Source: Pseudomonadota bacterium
GTDB lineage: Bacteria > Pseudomonadota > Gammaproteobacteria > Steroidobacterales > Steroidobacteraceae
DNA length: 64,000 bases
Reading direction: 5' to 3'
Assembly (NCBI GenBank): GCA_018241445.1
Contig: JAFEDT010000017.1
Span: forward strand, 1 to 64,000
Part shown: positions 34,686-45,005 of the stretch, piece by piece
Layout of the letters: the number at the start of each line of letters is the position of its first letter
How positions within the stretch are numbered: position 1 is the first letter of the stretch
The notes under the pieces: generated by a model
What the model was told of the DNA's origin: nothing
Database searches by the model: none
The model's input: only the letters and a program-made list of their open reading frames with translations
Made by a program: the position numbers and the translations under genes

Positions 34686-35170
34686 GCAGGCCGTGCCTCA
34701 CGCAGCGGCGGCTCGTCATTACCACGGCGCTGGCGCTCGCGGCCAGCAGCGCCTGGGCCGATGATGCCTATCCGGACGGCGCCGCCGGCTTCGCTGCCAA
34801 CTGCGCCGTGTGTCACGGCCCGGCGGCCACCGGTATCCCGGCACTTGCGCCGCCGCTGACGCGCAACCCGGCGCGCTACGCCGGCGACCCGCAGGGGCGC
34901 CGCCAGCTCGCCATGACCGTACTTTACGGTCTGTGGGGCGAGATCATGGTCGACGGCAAGAAATACGACTTCCGCATGACCGACTTTACCCGCCTCGATG
35001 ATGCAACGCTGGCGGCGATCCTCAATCACGTGGTGTTTGACGTCGACAAGGCGCCGGCAGGCGTCAAGCCCCTCACTGCCGCGGATATTGCCGCCGAGCG
35101 GGCGCATCCCATAGACGGCACCGGTGTACGCGAGCACCGCAAGTCGCTGCCCGCCGCACTGACGGACTAG
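34682..35170 (+). CDS. Monoheme cytochrome c, probable electron acceptor 1
   Basis: 162 residues from TTG 34682, which overlaps the light-chain stop (TTGA); no ATG or GTG occurs in frame before the signal peptide, so TTG is the only sensible start. The signal peptide ends at SSAWA. One heme site, CAVCH, is followed by a likely Met ligand in FRMTDF. It is probably an electron carrier reduced by the TTQ enzyme. It is translationally coupled to the light chain, which argues for a shared complex. Heme attachment is predicted from motif only. Confidence 0.85.
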   Translation: MSRPCLTQRRLVITTALALAASSAWADDAYPDGAAGFAANCAVCHGPAATGIPALAPPLTRNPARYAGDPQGRRQLAMTVLYGLWGEIMVDGKKYDFRMTDFTRLDDATLAAILNHVVFDVDKAPAGVKPLTAADIAAERAHPIDGTGVREHRKSLPAALTD

Positions 35171-35172
35171 TC

Positions 35173-35607
35173 ATGCCGGCGCGCTTTCCGCCGGTGGCGC
35201 TGGCGTTGTCGGCCCTGCTGTGCGGCGCAGCGGCTGCCGCGGATCCGCAGCAGAACTACATGCTCTACTGCATGGGCTGTCATGGCCCGCAGGCCGAGGG
35301 TGTTCCCGGCCGGGTGCCGCCGCTGGCCGGCGCGCTGCCACGCTTCATGCGCACGCCCGAAGGACGGGATTACCTGCTGCGCGTGCCGGGTGCCGCCAAC
35401 TCCGCGCTGGACGACGCACAGACGACGGAGGTGCTCAACTGGCTCGCGCAGACTTACTTGGCCGCAGGTGATCCGGCGCCGCGCCCCTTCACTGTCGGGG
35501 AGGTCTCCGCCAGTCGCCATCGGCCGCTGGCAAACGTCCAGGAACGGCGGGCAGAAGTAGTCCGTGCCCTGGCCGCGAGCGGCCCGGCGCCCTCTCTGAA
35601 GTACTGA
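35173..35607 (+). CDS. Monoheme cytochrome c, probable electron acceptor 2
   Basis: 144 residues. The signal peptide ends at AAAAA and is followed by the heme site CMGCH; PRFMRTPEGRDYLLRVPG contains a candidate axial Met. It begins two bases after the previous cytochrome stop. Together the two could pass electrons from the amine dehydrogenase to a terminal oxidase. No blue-copper protein such as amicyanin or azurin is encoded here, so these cytochromes would replace it. The last 35 residues look unstructured. Confidence 0.85.
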   Translation: MPARFPPVALALSALLCGAAAAADPQQNYMLYCMGCHGPQAEGVPGRVPPLAGALPRFMRTPEGRDYLLRVPGAANSALDDAQTTEVLNWLAQTYLAAGDPAPRPFTVGEVSASRHRPLANVQERRAEVVRALAASGPAPSLKY

Positions 35608-35642
35608 ATTCCACGTCAGCAACTCGCTCCACGGGGTTACCC

Positions 35643-37784
35643 ATGGCCCATCGCGCCACTCACCAACTCCCGCTCCCCGCACGCCCCGCCCTGCGGGTGC
35701 TGGCTCTGGCAATACTGCTGGCAGTCCTGACCGGGCCTCATTCCGCGGCGCTTGCAGCCCCGCCCGCCGCCGCGCCCGCCGCCGCGCCCGCCGCCGCGCC
35801 CGCCGCGGCCGACCTCGTGGTGACCGGCGGCAGCATCTACACCGTCGACCCGCGGCACGACACAGCACAGGCCATGGCGGTGAAAGGTGGCCGCATCGTC
35901 TTCGTCGGAACGGATGCGGATGCGCGTGCCTGGATCGGCCCGCACACACAGGTGCAGGCGCTCGATGGTCGCATGGTGCTGCCTGGGCTTGTCGATGCGC
36001 ATGTGCACCCGCTGGATATCGCGGACCTGGACGTGTGCGACCTCGATGACAAGCTCATGTCGCTGCGCGAGCTGTCCGCATTCGTCGCCGGCTGCATCCG
36101 GCGCTTCAAGACGCCTGCCGGCGCCATGCTGACCGTGTACCAGTGGAACTATTCACAGGGCAACCAGACCGACCCGCAGCACCCGACACTGCGTGCCGCG
36201 CTGGACGCGGCCTCGACCCTACACCGCATCCAGCTGATGGGTGAGGACGGGCACCACAGCGCCTACAACAGCCTGGCGCTGGCACAGGCCCGCAACGCGG
36301 CCGGCAAGGTGGTCGGCCTGTCACGCACCACGCTGGCGAGCGACTTCGCAGGCTATCGCGAGTTCATCGGCGTGGACGCGCACGGTGAACCCAACGGCGT
36401 GGTCACTGAGGACGCGCGTTACTTCATCAACCCCGCCAGCGTGCTGTACCTGGCGCTGGACCAGGTGCTGCAGGTTCCCGAGCGGATCACCTGGCGTCTC
36501 AACAGCGCCGGCATCACCGCCGTGCTGGACGCCATGGCGGCTCCCGAGGGTCTGCCCGTCTACGACAAGCTGGATCGCACCGGCAAGCTGACGGTGCGCG
36601 TGACCCTGGCGCAGTTCTTCGACCCGTCGCACACCCGCCGCCCCGACGGCACCATCGACTACGATGCGATCCTGCGGCAGGCCAGCGCGATCCGCACCCG
36701 TTACGCTCACAACCCCCTGATCCGCGCCGACGTGGTCAAGATCTTCGCCGACGGTGTGCTGGAGGGTAATCCGCTTGCCGTACCCCCCACCCTGCCGGAA
36801 GGCGCTCAACTGCGGCCCTTCCTGCAGCCGACTTTTGCCTTCGATGCAGCCGGCAACCCCATGGTGAAGGGCTACGTCGATACCGGATCGGCGCTGTGCC
36901 AGCAGGTGCGCGAACAGCCGCAGCGTTACCAGGGCGCCGAGGCGCTGGCCTTCGAGAAGGCCCACGGCTTCTACCCGGCGCAATGCACTATCTCCAACGG
37001 CAGGCTGCAGCACAAACGCCACGTGATCCTGGAATACGCGCGGCGCATGCACCTGGCGGGCTTCAACCTGCACATACACGCCATCGGCGATCGCGCGGTG
37101 CGCACGGCCGTGGATGCAATCGAGGCGGCCCGCGCGGCCGACGGCAACAACAGCACCCGCGATGCGCTGGCCCACGTGCAGCTGGCGCACCCGGACGACA
37201 TCGCGCGCATCGGCCGAGATCACCTGTATATCGCCTACACCTACGCCTGGATGAACGTTGATCCACAGTACGACATGACGGTCATTCCGTTCATCGAGCG
37301 CGTCAGCGGCAGCAGCTCCGCCGAGCTGCACCGGCGCGACAGCTACTACGAGAATGCGATCTACCCGGTGCGGGCCACGCAGAAGGCGGGCGCGATCCTC
37401 ACCGCCGGCTCCGATGCGCCGGTGGAGACCCGCGATCCGCGGCCCTTCGTCAACATGGCGGTGGCGGTGGCGCGCCGCCGCGCGCCCGGGGAGCGGCAGC
37501 TCTCCCCCTGGCAGGCCATCACCCTGCCGGAGGCGATCGACGCCTACACGATCAACGGTGCCCGCATGCTCAACATCGCCGCCGACGCCGGATCGCTGGA
37601 GGTGGGCAAGTCGGCGGATTTCATTGTCATCGACCGCGACATCCTGGCACTGGCCGCTGCCGGGCATCCGGAGCAGGTGGGAAAAACACGCGTTCTGCAG
37701 ACCTGGTTTCGCGGCGTGCGTGTCTACAGTGCACGCGACACGGTTACACCCCGGCACGGCAAGGGGCCGGGCCGGCCGCAATAG
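35643..37784 (+). CDS. Exported amidohydrolase (YtcJ-like, family 3)
   Basis: 713 residues. A signal peptide is followed by a PAAA repeat and then the amidohydrolase domain: LVVTGGSIYTVD, LPGLVDAHVHPLD (metal HxH), HIHAIGDRAVR, AGSDAPVETRDPRPF (Asp). YtcJ relatives hydrolyse amides or formamides of varied substrates; the actual one is unknown. It is 35 bp after the cytochrome gene and may process an amine substrate or its acylated precursor in the periplasm. Length is above the usual 540 or so residues because of insertions around 380-470. Confidence 0.88.
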   Translation: MAHRATHQLPLPARPALRVLALAILLAVLTGPHSAALAAPPAAAPAAAPAAAPAAADLVVTGGSIYTVDPRHDTAQAMAVKGGRIVFVGTDADARAWIGPHTQVQALDGRMVLPGLVDAHVHPLDIADLDVCDLDDKLMSLRELSAFVAGCIRRFKTPAGAMLTVYQWNYSQGNQTDPQHPTLRAALDAASTLHRIQLMGEDGHHSAYNSLALAQARNAAGKVVGLSRTTLASDFAGYREFIGVDAHGEPNGVVTEDARYFINPASVLYLALDQVLQVPERITWRLNSAGITAVLDAMAAPEGLPVYDKLDRTGKLTVRVTLAQFFDPSHTRRPDGTIDYDAILRQASAIRTRYAHNPLIRADVVKIFADGVLEGNPLAVPPTLPEGAQLRPFLQPTFAFDAAGNPMVKGYVDTGSALCQQVREQPQRYQGAEALAFEKAHGFYPAQCTISNGRLQHKRHVILEYARRMHLAGFNLHIHAIGDRAVRTAVDAIEAARAADGNNSTRDALAHVQLAHPDDIARIGRDHLYIAYTYAWMNVDPQYDMTVIPFIERVSGSSSAELHRRDSYYENAIYPVRATQKAGAILTAGSDAPVETRDPRPFVNMAVAVARRRAPGERQLSPWQAITLPEAIDAYTINGARMLNIAADAGSLEVGKSADFIVIDRDILALAAAGHPEQVGKTRVLQTWFRGVRVYSARDTVTPRHGKGPGRPQ
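35762..35806 (+). repeat. 12-bp tandem repeat inside the amidohydrolase gene
   Basis: GCCCGCCGCCGC is repeated three times exactly and then partially. It encodes PAAA units just after the signal peptide of the amidohydrolase. The unit length is a multiple of three, so changes in copy number would keep the frame and only alter the linker. Confidence 0.9.
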
Positions 37785-37805
37785 CCGCCAAGGGAGCGGC
37801 CGCCG

Positions 37806-38012
37806 TCAATAATGTGGCGGACGCTCCTCCCCGGCAGTCGGTGTGGCCTGCACTGACTGCTGCGTGGCAAGGCGCTGCATCAGGGCGCTGAGCTGTGCAC
37901 GCAGCTCCAGGATTTCCTGCTGCTGCCGGAACACCAGGCCGCCCAGTTCGGCGAGATTGCTCTCCAGGAACGCAAGCCGGGTCTCCAGGCGTTCGATGGC
38001 GTCGCTGGTCAT
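37806..38012 (-). CDS. slyX: SlyX family protein
   Basis: 68 residues, a single helical coiled-coil: ERLETRLAFLESNLAELG and RQQQEILELRAQL match SlyX. The C-terminus ends PPHY, the usual SlyX tail. The open frame extends upstream to 38246 but overlaps the oxidoreductase gene and has no homology; ATG 38012 is the proper start. Function is unclear. It converges on the amidohydrolase gene, 22 bp apart. Confidence 0.9.
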   Translation of the reverse strand: MTSDAIERLETRLAFLESNLAELGGLVFRQQQEILELRAQLSALMQRLATQQSVQATPTAGEERPPHY

Positions 38013-38061
38013 TGCCGCGATCCGCGCAGACAGGCCAGGTGGCGTGCTTCCCACGGATACA

Positions 38062-40074
38062 TCAGGTGCGCCACAGCTCACCGACTGCGCGGTGCGCCTG
38101 GTCGATAGCACAGTCCGTGTAGGCCGCCGCGCCTGAGTCGGAATTGGCAATCGCAATGCGCCCGAAGGGCGTGCGGGCGATGACGTTCGGGCGCTGCCCC
38201 ACGGGTGTATCGGCGATCTGCGGCTCCCACAGGGAGTTGTATTCATGGGCGTAGCCGTGGGGCCAGCGGTTCACGGTTATGGCGGTGATGTCGCGCGCAG
38301 CCTCGAAGCCGCCGGGCCCCAGGGTGCGCTGCAACTGCTCACGGATGCGATGCTCGAAAGTCTCGAAGGATGTGTTCAACAGTTCCGCCCTGCCCGCGCG
38401 GTTCTGTTGCATCTCCGGCAGCCCGGGCCGGCAGGGTGTGCGGGTCATGCGTATCAGCACTGCGCGGCCCGGGTCCGTCACGCTGCGGTAGCTGCCAATG
38501 TCGACGTTCGGATTGAGCAGGAAGCTGCTGTGGTAGCAGCCGGGCGAGTAGACGCGCCATATTCCGAGCTTGCGGAAGGCCTGCCAGTTGCGCAGGGCCA
38601 CGGTGGTGTAGACCAGCGGTGTCTTCACCAGGCTGTGCAGGGCGGCGCGCTGCGCCTGCGGCAGTTCCGGGCACAGGTAGGGAATCATCATGTTGTAGCC
38701 GGCCAGCACACAGCGCCCAGCGCTCACGCGCAGGGTCTCCCCTGCGCGCACGTAGGTCACCTCGACCTCGCGTGCCGTGGCCGGATCGCCGCGGTGGCGC
38801 ACCCGCACCGCCGTGCTCGACAGGCGCAGGCGCACCGGCTGCCCCGGGCGGTCCAGGCGGCTGTAGTCAAAGCGCGCCGTGACGATATCCTCCACGCCGT
38901 GGCCGGAAGCGGCCTGCGGAATCAGGTGGCGCACCAGCAGGCGCGCGATGGTGGCGTTGCCGTCCGGGAAATGCAGGGTCGCCGAGCCGCCGGTATCCAT
39001 GTATCCGGACGGCGTGAAGCCCATGCGCGGGATCGAGCCGGATGGCAGGTTCAGGCCCCTGAAGCCGGGCAGGCCAAAACCCCAGCAGTCCAGCGCGGCT
39101 ATCGCGTCGATGCCCACGCCCCACTCGGCGTGGGTGCGCGCCTGGTAATAGGCCAGCACCGCCGGATCGACCCTGGCCAGGTCGCGCAGGTAGGCCAGGT
39201 AGCTGGTGCGCGACAGCCGGTCCTTCTTCTGCGCAGCCGACATCCCCGGCAGGTAATCGATACTGTCCACTTCCACCCGCATCAGGTCGGCGCGCGCCTG
39301 GGCCGACAGTGGCGCGGTCCGCAGGATCCGGGTAAGGCTGGCGCCATCCAGCGTCTGCGGAGCGTAGTTCAGCCCGACCACGAGTGCATCGCTGCCGAAA
39401 GTCTCGGCGTCGAAGAAGGCCGCGGGTGCCAGACCCTGCTTCTCGTAGAAATCCTTGTGTTCGACCCGTCGGGCCAGTGCCTCGATGTCGGCTAGCCCGA
39501 GCCGTCGCAGCAGCCCAAGCGCCACCGCGCTGTAGGGGCGCGGGCTGTCGATCTCCAGCGTGCCGCCGTTGCACAGCTGCACCTGCCCGTCGAGCAGGAA
39601 CTCGTTGCGCCTGGCATGGCCGCCGAAGTCGTCGTGATTGTCCAGGATCAGGACGCGCGCGGCTGACCCGGCGAGCTCGCGGAAGAACTGCGCTGCCGCC
39701 AGGCCGCTGATGCCGCCACCGACGACCACCAGGTCATAGCGCTCGCCGGTGTCGCGTCCGGCGCCCGCCGCATGGCCGTCCCGCAGCGCATGAGCGGCCT
39801 CGAAGGAACCCGGATGACTGCCGCGCAGGCCCGTCAGCCGCGGTGGGTAGTAGCCGGGCCGGTCCTGCGCGGCACCGCTGCCCGTCCCGGCGTGCGCCGC
39901 CCCGGGCAGCAGCGCCGCCGCGGCCTGCGTCACACCCTGCAGCAGCGACCCGGTGAGGGCCGTCGCGGCCCCCACCAGGGTCCCCTGCAGGAAGTCGCGG
40001 CGCGGTATCGGCCGGTCCGTGCCCAGCTCGCGGCCCGACAGGCGCCGCCGCCGCTCGTGCCCGGAACCGGCCAT
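38062..40074 (-). CDS. Tat-exported flavoprotein, spermidine dehydrogenase-like (SpdH)
   Basis: 670 residues. A Tat signal with the motif PRRDFLQG (Arg25-Arg26) is followed by YYPPRLTGLRGSHPGSFEAAH and the FAD site VVVGGGISGLAAAQF (about 117-130). LILDNHDDFGGHARRNEF is a segment I recall from Pseudomonas spermidine dehydrogenase, which carries FAD and heme. It likely oxidises a polyamine or similar amine in the periplasm. It lies five bases after the TonB receptor gene in the same direction. Substrate is inferred from family resemblance. Confidence 0.82.
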   Translation of the reverse strand: MAGSGHERRRRLSGRELGTDRPIPRRDFLQGTLVGAATALTGSLLQGVTQAAAALLPGAAHAGTGSGAAQDRPGYYPPRLTGLRGSHPGSFEAAHALRDGHAAGAGRDTGERYDLVVVGGGISGLAAAQFFRELAGSAARVLILDNHDDFGGHARRNEFLLDGQVQLCNGGTLEIDSPRPYSAVALGLLRRLGLADIEALARRVEHKDFYEKQGLAPAAFFDAETFGSDALVVGLNYAPQTLDGASLTRILRTAPLSAQARADLMRVEVDSIDYLPGMSAAQKKDRLSRTSYLAYLRDLARVDPAVLAYYQARTHAEWGVGIDAIAALDCWGFGLPGFRGLNLPSGSIPRMGFTPSGYMDTGGSATLHFPDGNATIARLLVRHLIPQAASGHGVEDIVTARFDYSRLDRPGQPVRLRLSSTAVRVRHRGDPATAREVEVTYVRAGETLRVSAGRCVLAGYNMMIPYLCPELPQAQRAALHSLVKTPLVYTTVALRNWQAFRKLGIWRVYSPGCYHSSFLLNPNVDIGSYRSVTDPGRAVLIRMTRTPCRPGLPEMQQNRAGRAELLNTSFETFEHRIREQLQRTLGPGGFEAARDITAITVNRWPHGYAHEYNSLWEPQIADTPVGQRPNVIARTPFGRIAIANSDSGAAAYTDCAIDQAHRAVGELWRT

Positions 40075-40079
40075 CGCGG

Positions 40080-42623
40080 CTACTTCTTGTAGATCACGGT
40101 CACCCCGTAGGTACGCGGCCGGAACGTGTAGTCACGTTCCAGGCGCGAGCTGCCTGGGTTGTTGGGCGCGCAGTTCACCTGCGGGGTGCTGCAGATCGTA
40201 TTGTTGTAGTCGGTAAGCGCGTGGGTGTTCGTCAGATTGTCCACAAACGCGGCCACCGAAACGTCACCGAACTGCATGCCGGCGCGCAGGCTGGAAAACA
40301 CCGTGCCGGCCAGCATGCGGTTGCCCGGATCGTACTGCAGTGTGCCGGGATCCTGGCCAGGCACCGCCCACTTGCCACGTCCCTGGTACTCCACGTCACC
40401 GCGCACGAAGGACTCGTGGTTGAAGGCGCTGAAGCGGTATTCCAGGCCCGCGGTAACCGTGACCGGTGCGGTCGGCTGGCCACCACCCGCCTCACTGGTC
40501 TGCCCGACGATGGCGTCGCCGTTGGCGACCACCGGCAAAGACGTACCGGTAGGGTTCAGGCGAGAGTCCTGGCTGTAGCGTGCGCTGGTGTAACCGGCGG
40601 CAATCTGCGCCGACAGCGCGTCCGTCACCTGCACCTCCGCCTCCAGGTCAACGCCCTTGGCAACCGCTTCGCCCAGGTTGTCGATGAAGCTGATCTGGCA
40701 GATCGGTGGCAGGACGGTCTGCTGGATGTTGTGCCACCTGATGTAATAGACGCTGCTGGCGATGCGCACCCGGCCGCCGAGATTGTTCTTGGCGCCCACT
40801 TCGTAGCTCTGCACCGTGTCGGACTTGAAGGTCGTCGGGGCGCCGGCGGGAATTCCGAACGCCACCAGGTCCGAATAACACGCCGCGATCGGCAACGGGT
40901 TGTTCGCCCCGCCGGGACGGAAGCCCTTGGCGTAGGTAGCGTAGAACATGTTGCGCTGATCCATCTGGTACTGGAGGCTGACCTTGGGCGTAAAGGAGTT
41001 CTCGGAGTTGTCGCCGGTATTGTGGGTCGGCGGCGCGAACAGCTGCGGTCCGCCGGTATTGGTATCGAAGGAGTACTTCGAGCGCGCGTAGCGTGCTCCC
41101 AGGGTCAGCTTCCACTGATCGGTGAAGGAGAAGGTCCCTTCGCCGAATACCGCGTACTGCTCGTCCTTGGAGCGGGTATTGAGGAAGTAGGAGTCGAACG
41201 GATAGCCTGGCACGTACGGCACCGGGTTCAGGTTTGCGTCCACGAACACGTCGGTGTAGGGCAGCCCCAGCACCGCCATGGTCAGCTCGTTGAGGTGCGG
41301 ATCGTGGATCTGCTCCAGGTAGCTCTGGCGATTGTTGTTGTAGAACAGGCCCGCCGTCCACAGCAGTCTCGAGGACGGGTCACTCGACTGCAGGCGGATC
41401 TCCTGCGTGAAGTTCATCTGGCCGTTGTCGATGCTCGAGGGTGACAGGTAGTCGGTCGCGCCAGCCGGCAGGTGAATGCCATTGCCGTCCAGCAGGGGGA
41501 ACGGCACTCCGGGCAGGAAGCCACTGAGCGGAAACACAGGTGCGGTATTCTGTGACTGGTAGAACCCCAGGTTGTACAGCGTACCCTCGTAACCGGTCTG
41601 CTCGCGGCGGTGATAGTACGAGGTGTTGGAGATCAGCTGCGCAAAGCCCAGGTCTCCCTCCACCTTCAGGGCCGCCAGGTAGAACTTGTCCGGGACGTGC
41701 CGCTCAGAAGGGTCGGCGCTGACGAAACGGTTGCTCCCTGGGTTGGAGTAAAGCGGCCAGAAATTGTTGACGGCGTTGCGCTTCTGGTTCTGATAGCTGA
41801 CCGAGGGCGTCAGGCTCCACTTGTCGTTGACCTGCCACAGGGTCGACAGGCGCAGCAGCATCGTGTCGGCATAGTTGGTGTTGTGGCCGGTGATGTCATG
41901 GCTCACCGGGTCCATGTGATCGATCCAGCCGCCGTCGCGGCGGTACCAGACTGCAAGGCGTGCACCGAAGGTGCCGTCCACCAGCGGCCCGCCGGCAGCC
42001 ACGCCGGCCTCATAGGACGGCGCGCCGCCCTCGGTGGTGGACAGTTCGGCGCGCGCGTACATGCTGCTTTTGCTCACGCTGGGCTGCACCGTGATATAGC
42101 GCACCGTGCCACCTTCGGACCCGGAACCGAACAGGGTGCCCTGCGGGCCGCGCAGTACTTCCACACGTGCGATGTCGAAGGACTTCGGCAGTGCCTCGTC
42201 TGGACTGAAGGCCAGTGCGCGCATCTGGATCGGCGTGTCATCCAGGTAGATGCCGGTGGTGCCGGCACCGCCGGTACCGGAGATGCCGCGGATGGAGATG
42301 TTGTTGGTACCGGAGGTGTCGAAGTTGACGCCGGGGGTGAAGCGGGCGACTTCCGAGAAGTCCTTTATGCCCCGGTTGTCCAGGCTCTCCTGGGTCAACG
42401 CCACAACGCTCACCGGCACCTTGCTCAGGGATTCCTCGCGGCGGGTGGCCGTGACGGTGATCTCCTGCAGGACGCCGGTCGCTGCCGGCTCGCTGGCCTG
42501 GGCCGCCGGTTGCGGCGGCGCAGTCTGCGCCAGCGCCGCATGCGCGCCGAGGATGGCGGCCACCGCGCAGGCCACCAGGCTCAGGCCCTGCCGATATGAA
42601 TCAAGTCGTTCCAGATAACGCAT
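40080..42623 (-). CDS. TonB-dependent outer-membrane receptor
   Basis: 847 residues. A signal peptide (ending ALAQTA, about residue 34) precedes LQEITVTATRREESLSKVPVSV, then the plug motifs ISIRGISGTGG and VEVLRGPQGTLFGSGSEGGTV. The barrel is long and ends with RTYGVTVIYKK. ATG 42623 follows GGGGAGACTTT; an upstream frame to 42725 lacks any such site. It heads a two-gene unit with the SpdH-like gene and is preceded by a degenerate copy of the IclR motif. Probable cargo is an amine or polyamine conjugate, by context only. Confidence 0.93.
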   Translation of the reverse strand: MRYLERLDSYRQGLSLVACAVAAILGAHAALAQTAPPQPAAQASEPAATGVLQEITVTATRREESLSKVPVSVVALTQESLDNRGIKDFSEVARFTPGVNFDTSGTNNISIRGISGTGGAGTTGIYLDDTPIQMRALAFSPDEALPKSFDIARVEVLRGPQGTLFGSGSEGGTVRYITVQPSVSKSSMYARAELSTTEGGAPSYEAGVAAGGPLVDGTFGARLAVWYRRDGGWIDHMDPVSHDITGHNTNYADTMLLRLSTLWQVNDKWSLTPSVSYQNQKRNAVNNFWPLYSNPGSNRFVSADPSERHVPDKFYLAALKVEGDLGFAQLISNTSYYHRREQTGYEGTLYNLGFYQSQNTAPVFPLSGFLPGVPFPLLDGNGIHLPAGATDYLSPSSIDNGQMNFTQEIRLQSSDPSSRLLWTAGLFYNNNRQSYLEQIHDPHLNELTMAVLGLPYTDVFVDANLNPVPYVPGYPFDSYFLNTRSKDEQYAVFGEGTFSFTDQWKLTLGARYARSKYSFDTNTGGPQLFAPPTHNTGDNSENSFTPKVSLQYQMDQRNMFYATYAKGFRPGGANNPLPIAACYSDLVAFGIPAGAPTTFKSDTVQSYEVGAKNNLGGRVRIASSVYYIRWHNIQQTVLPPICQISFIDNLGEAVAKGVDLEAEVQVTDALSAQIAAGYTSARYSQDSRLNPTGTSLPVVANGDAIVGQTSEAGGGQPTAPVTVTAGLEYRFSAFNHESFVRGDVEYQGRGKWAVPGQDPGTLQYDPGNRMLAGTVFSSLRAGMQFGDVSVAAFVDNLTNTHALTDYNNTICSTPQVNCAPNNPGSSRLERDYTFRPRTYGVTVIYKK

Positions 42624-42644
42624 AAAGTCTCCCCGATTCTTCAT

Positions 42645-42657
42645 TACCGATAATCCA
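42645..42657. promoter_or_regulatory. Candidate IclR operator, degenerate copy
   Basis: TACCGATAATCCA, two mismatches in 13 to the TATCGATAATCGA motif and in the same orientation. It lies 22 bases before the TonB receptor start, about the same distance as the exact copy before the IclR gene. Alone it would be weak evidence. Confidence 0.4.
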
Positions 42658-42729
42658 CCGCCGCCGACACCTGGACGAATCCGCCGTGTCACGGCTGTTG
42701 CGTTCAATGTCTCGAGGGCGCTCATTACC

Positions 42730-43569
42730 CTACAGACCCCCGGCCGCCGGACGCAGCATGCGTCCCGCGGAGGCGGCCCGCGCGGTCTGCAACAGCACAG
42801 GCGCCACCTTCGCCCGTAACTGCTCCAGCGACCAGCGGCTGGTGGGCGCCGCCACGTTGATGGCGGCGAGTGGTTCGCCGTCCTCGCCCAGTACCGCCGC
42901 CGCGATGCTGACGTCGCCGCGGTAGGTCTCCTGGTCTGACCAGGCGTAACCGGCCTCCCGGGCGGCGTGCAGCTGTTTCATGATAGCCCGCGGGTCGGTC
43001 AGGGTTTGCGGAGTCAGGGCCCTGATCTCACTGCGCCGCAGGATGGCCTGCGCCTGCGTCACCGGCAAGGCCGCGAGGTAGGCACGTCCCGCCGCGGTGC
43101 AGTACATCGGCAGGCGCCTGCCCACGGCCATGTGGATATAGAAGCGCTTGAGGCTGGGAAAGCGTGCGATGTACACCATGTCGGTATCGCTGGGCTCGGA
43201 GAAGCTCACCGACTCGCCGCTGGCCTGGTTCAGGTCCACCAGGTGGGTCGTCGCCTGCTCCAGCAGGCCGTGCCCGGACAGGTAGGCACAGGCCGGTCCC
43301 AGCACGCGCGGCGTCAGCAGCCAGCGCTTGAGGCGTGGGTCACGCCGCAGCAGCCCGAGCCGCACCAGGGTATGCGTGCAGCGCTGCGCCGAGCTGGTGG
43401 TCATGCCGACGCTGGCCGCCAGCTCCGCCAGGCCCAGGGCGCGTTGCCCGTGATTGCCGAAAGCGGTGAGGATGGCGAAGGCCTTCTCCACGGAATGATT
43501 GAAGAGCGGGTCGCGCGCCGCCGGTCCCGGCGGACGCGCCTGCCGCGGTTTATGTCGCGCGCGCTGCAT
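42730..43569 (-). CDS. IclR-family transcriptional regulator
   Basis: 279 residues. The winged helix-turn-helix begins near residue 27 (EKAFAILTAFGNHGQRALGLAELAASVGM) and the IclR effector domain follows (SFSEPSDTDMVYIARFPS, EAGYAWSDQETYRGDVSIAAAV). It sits upstream of the TonB receptor and SpdH-like genes in the same direction. A copy of the TATCGATAATCGAT motif 20 bases before its own start suggests autoregulation and control of the amine genes. Effector unknown; it may be an aromatic acid or amine product, since many IclR proteins sense such molecules. Confidence 0.92.
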   Translation of the reverse strand: MQRARHKPRQARPPGPAARDPLFNHSVEKAFAILTAFGNHGQRALGLAELAASVGMTTSSAQRCTHTLVRLGLLRRDPRLKRWLLTPRVLGPACAYLSGHGLLEQATTHLVDLNQASGESVSFSEPSDTDMVYIARFPSLKRFYIHMAVGRRLPMYCTAAGRAYLAALPVTQAQAILRRSEIRALTPQTLTDPRAIMKQLHAAREAGYAWSDQETYRGDVSIAAAVLGEDGEPLAAINVAAPTSRWSLEQLRAKVAPVLLQTARAASAGRMLRPAAGGL

Positions 43570-43588
43570 GCCAGATGCAGTATACGTT

Positions 43589-43602
43589 TATCGATAATCG
43601 AT
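43589..43602. promoter_or_regulatory. Candidate IclR operator, copy 2
   Basis: Exact match to the TATCGATAATCGAT motif at 32802. It lies 20 bases upstream of the IclR start codon, where a binding site would block its own promoter. Confidence 0.6.
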
Positions 43603-43669
43603 GGTCCACGAGCGCATTCGCGCGGCGCCTGGCGTGGCGCGGGCGCGACACTCATCGCCGGTGAGGGCT

Positions 43670-44953
<1,284 letters not shown>

Positions 44954-45005
44954 TCAACCCGGGAGGTAACTGTTGGAAAGGGGCGTAGTTGAGCAGGCAC
45001 GAGCG

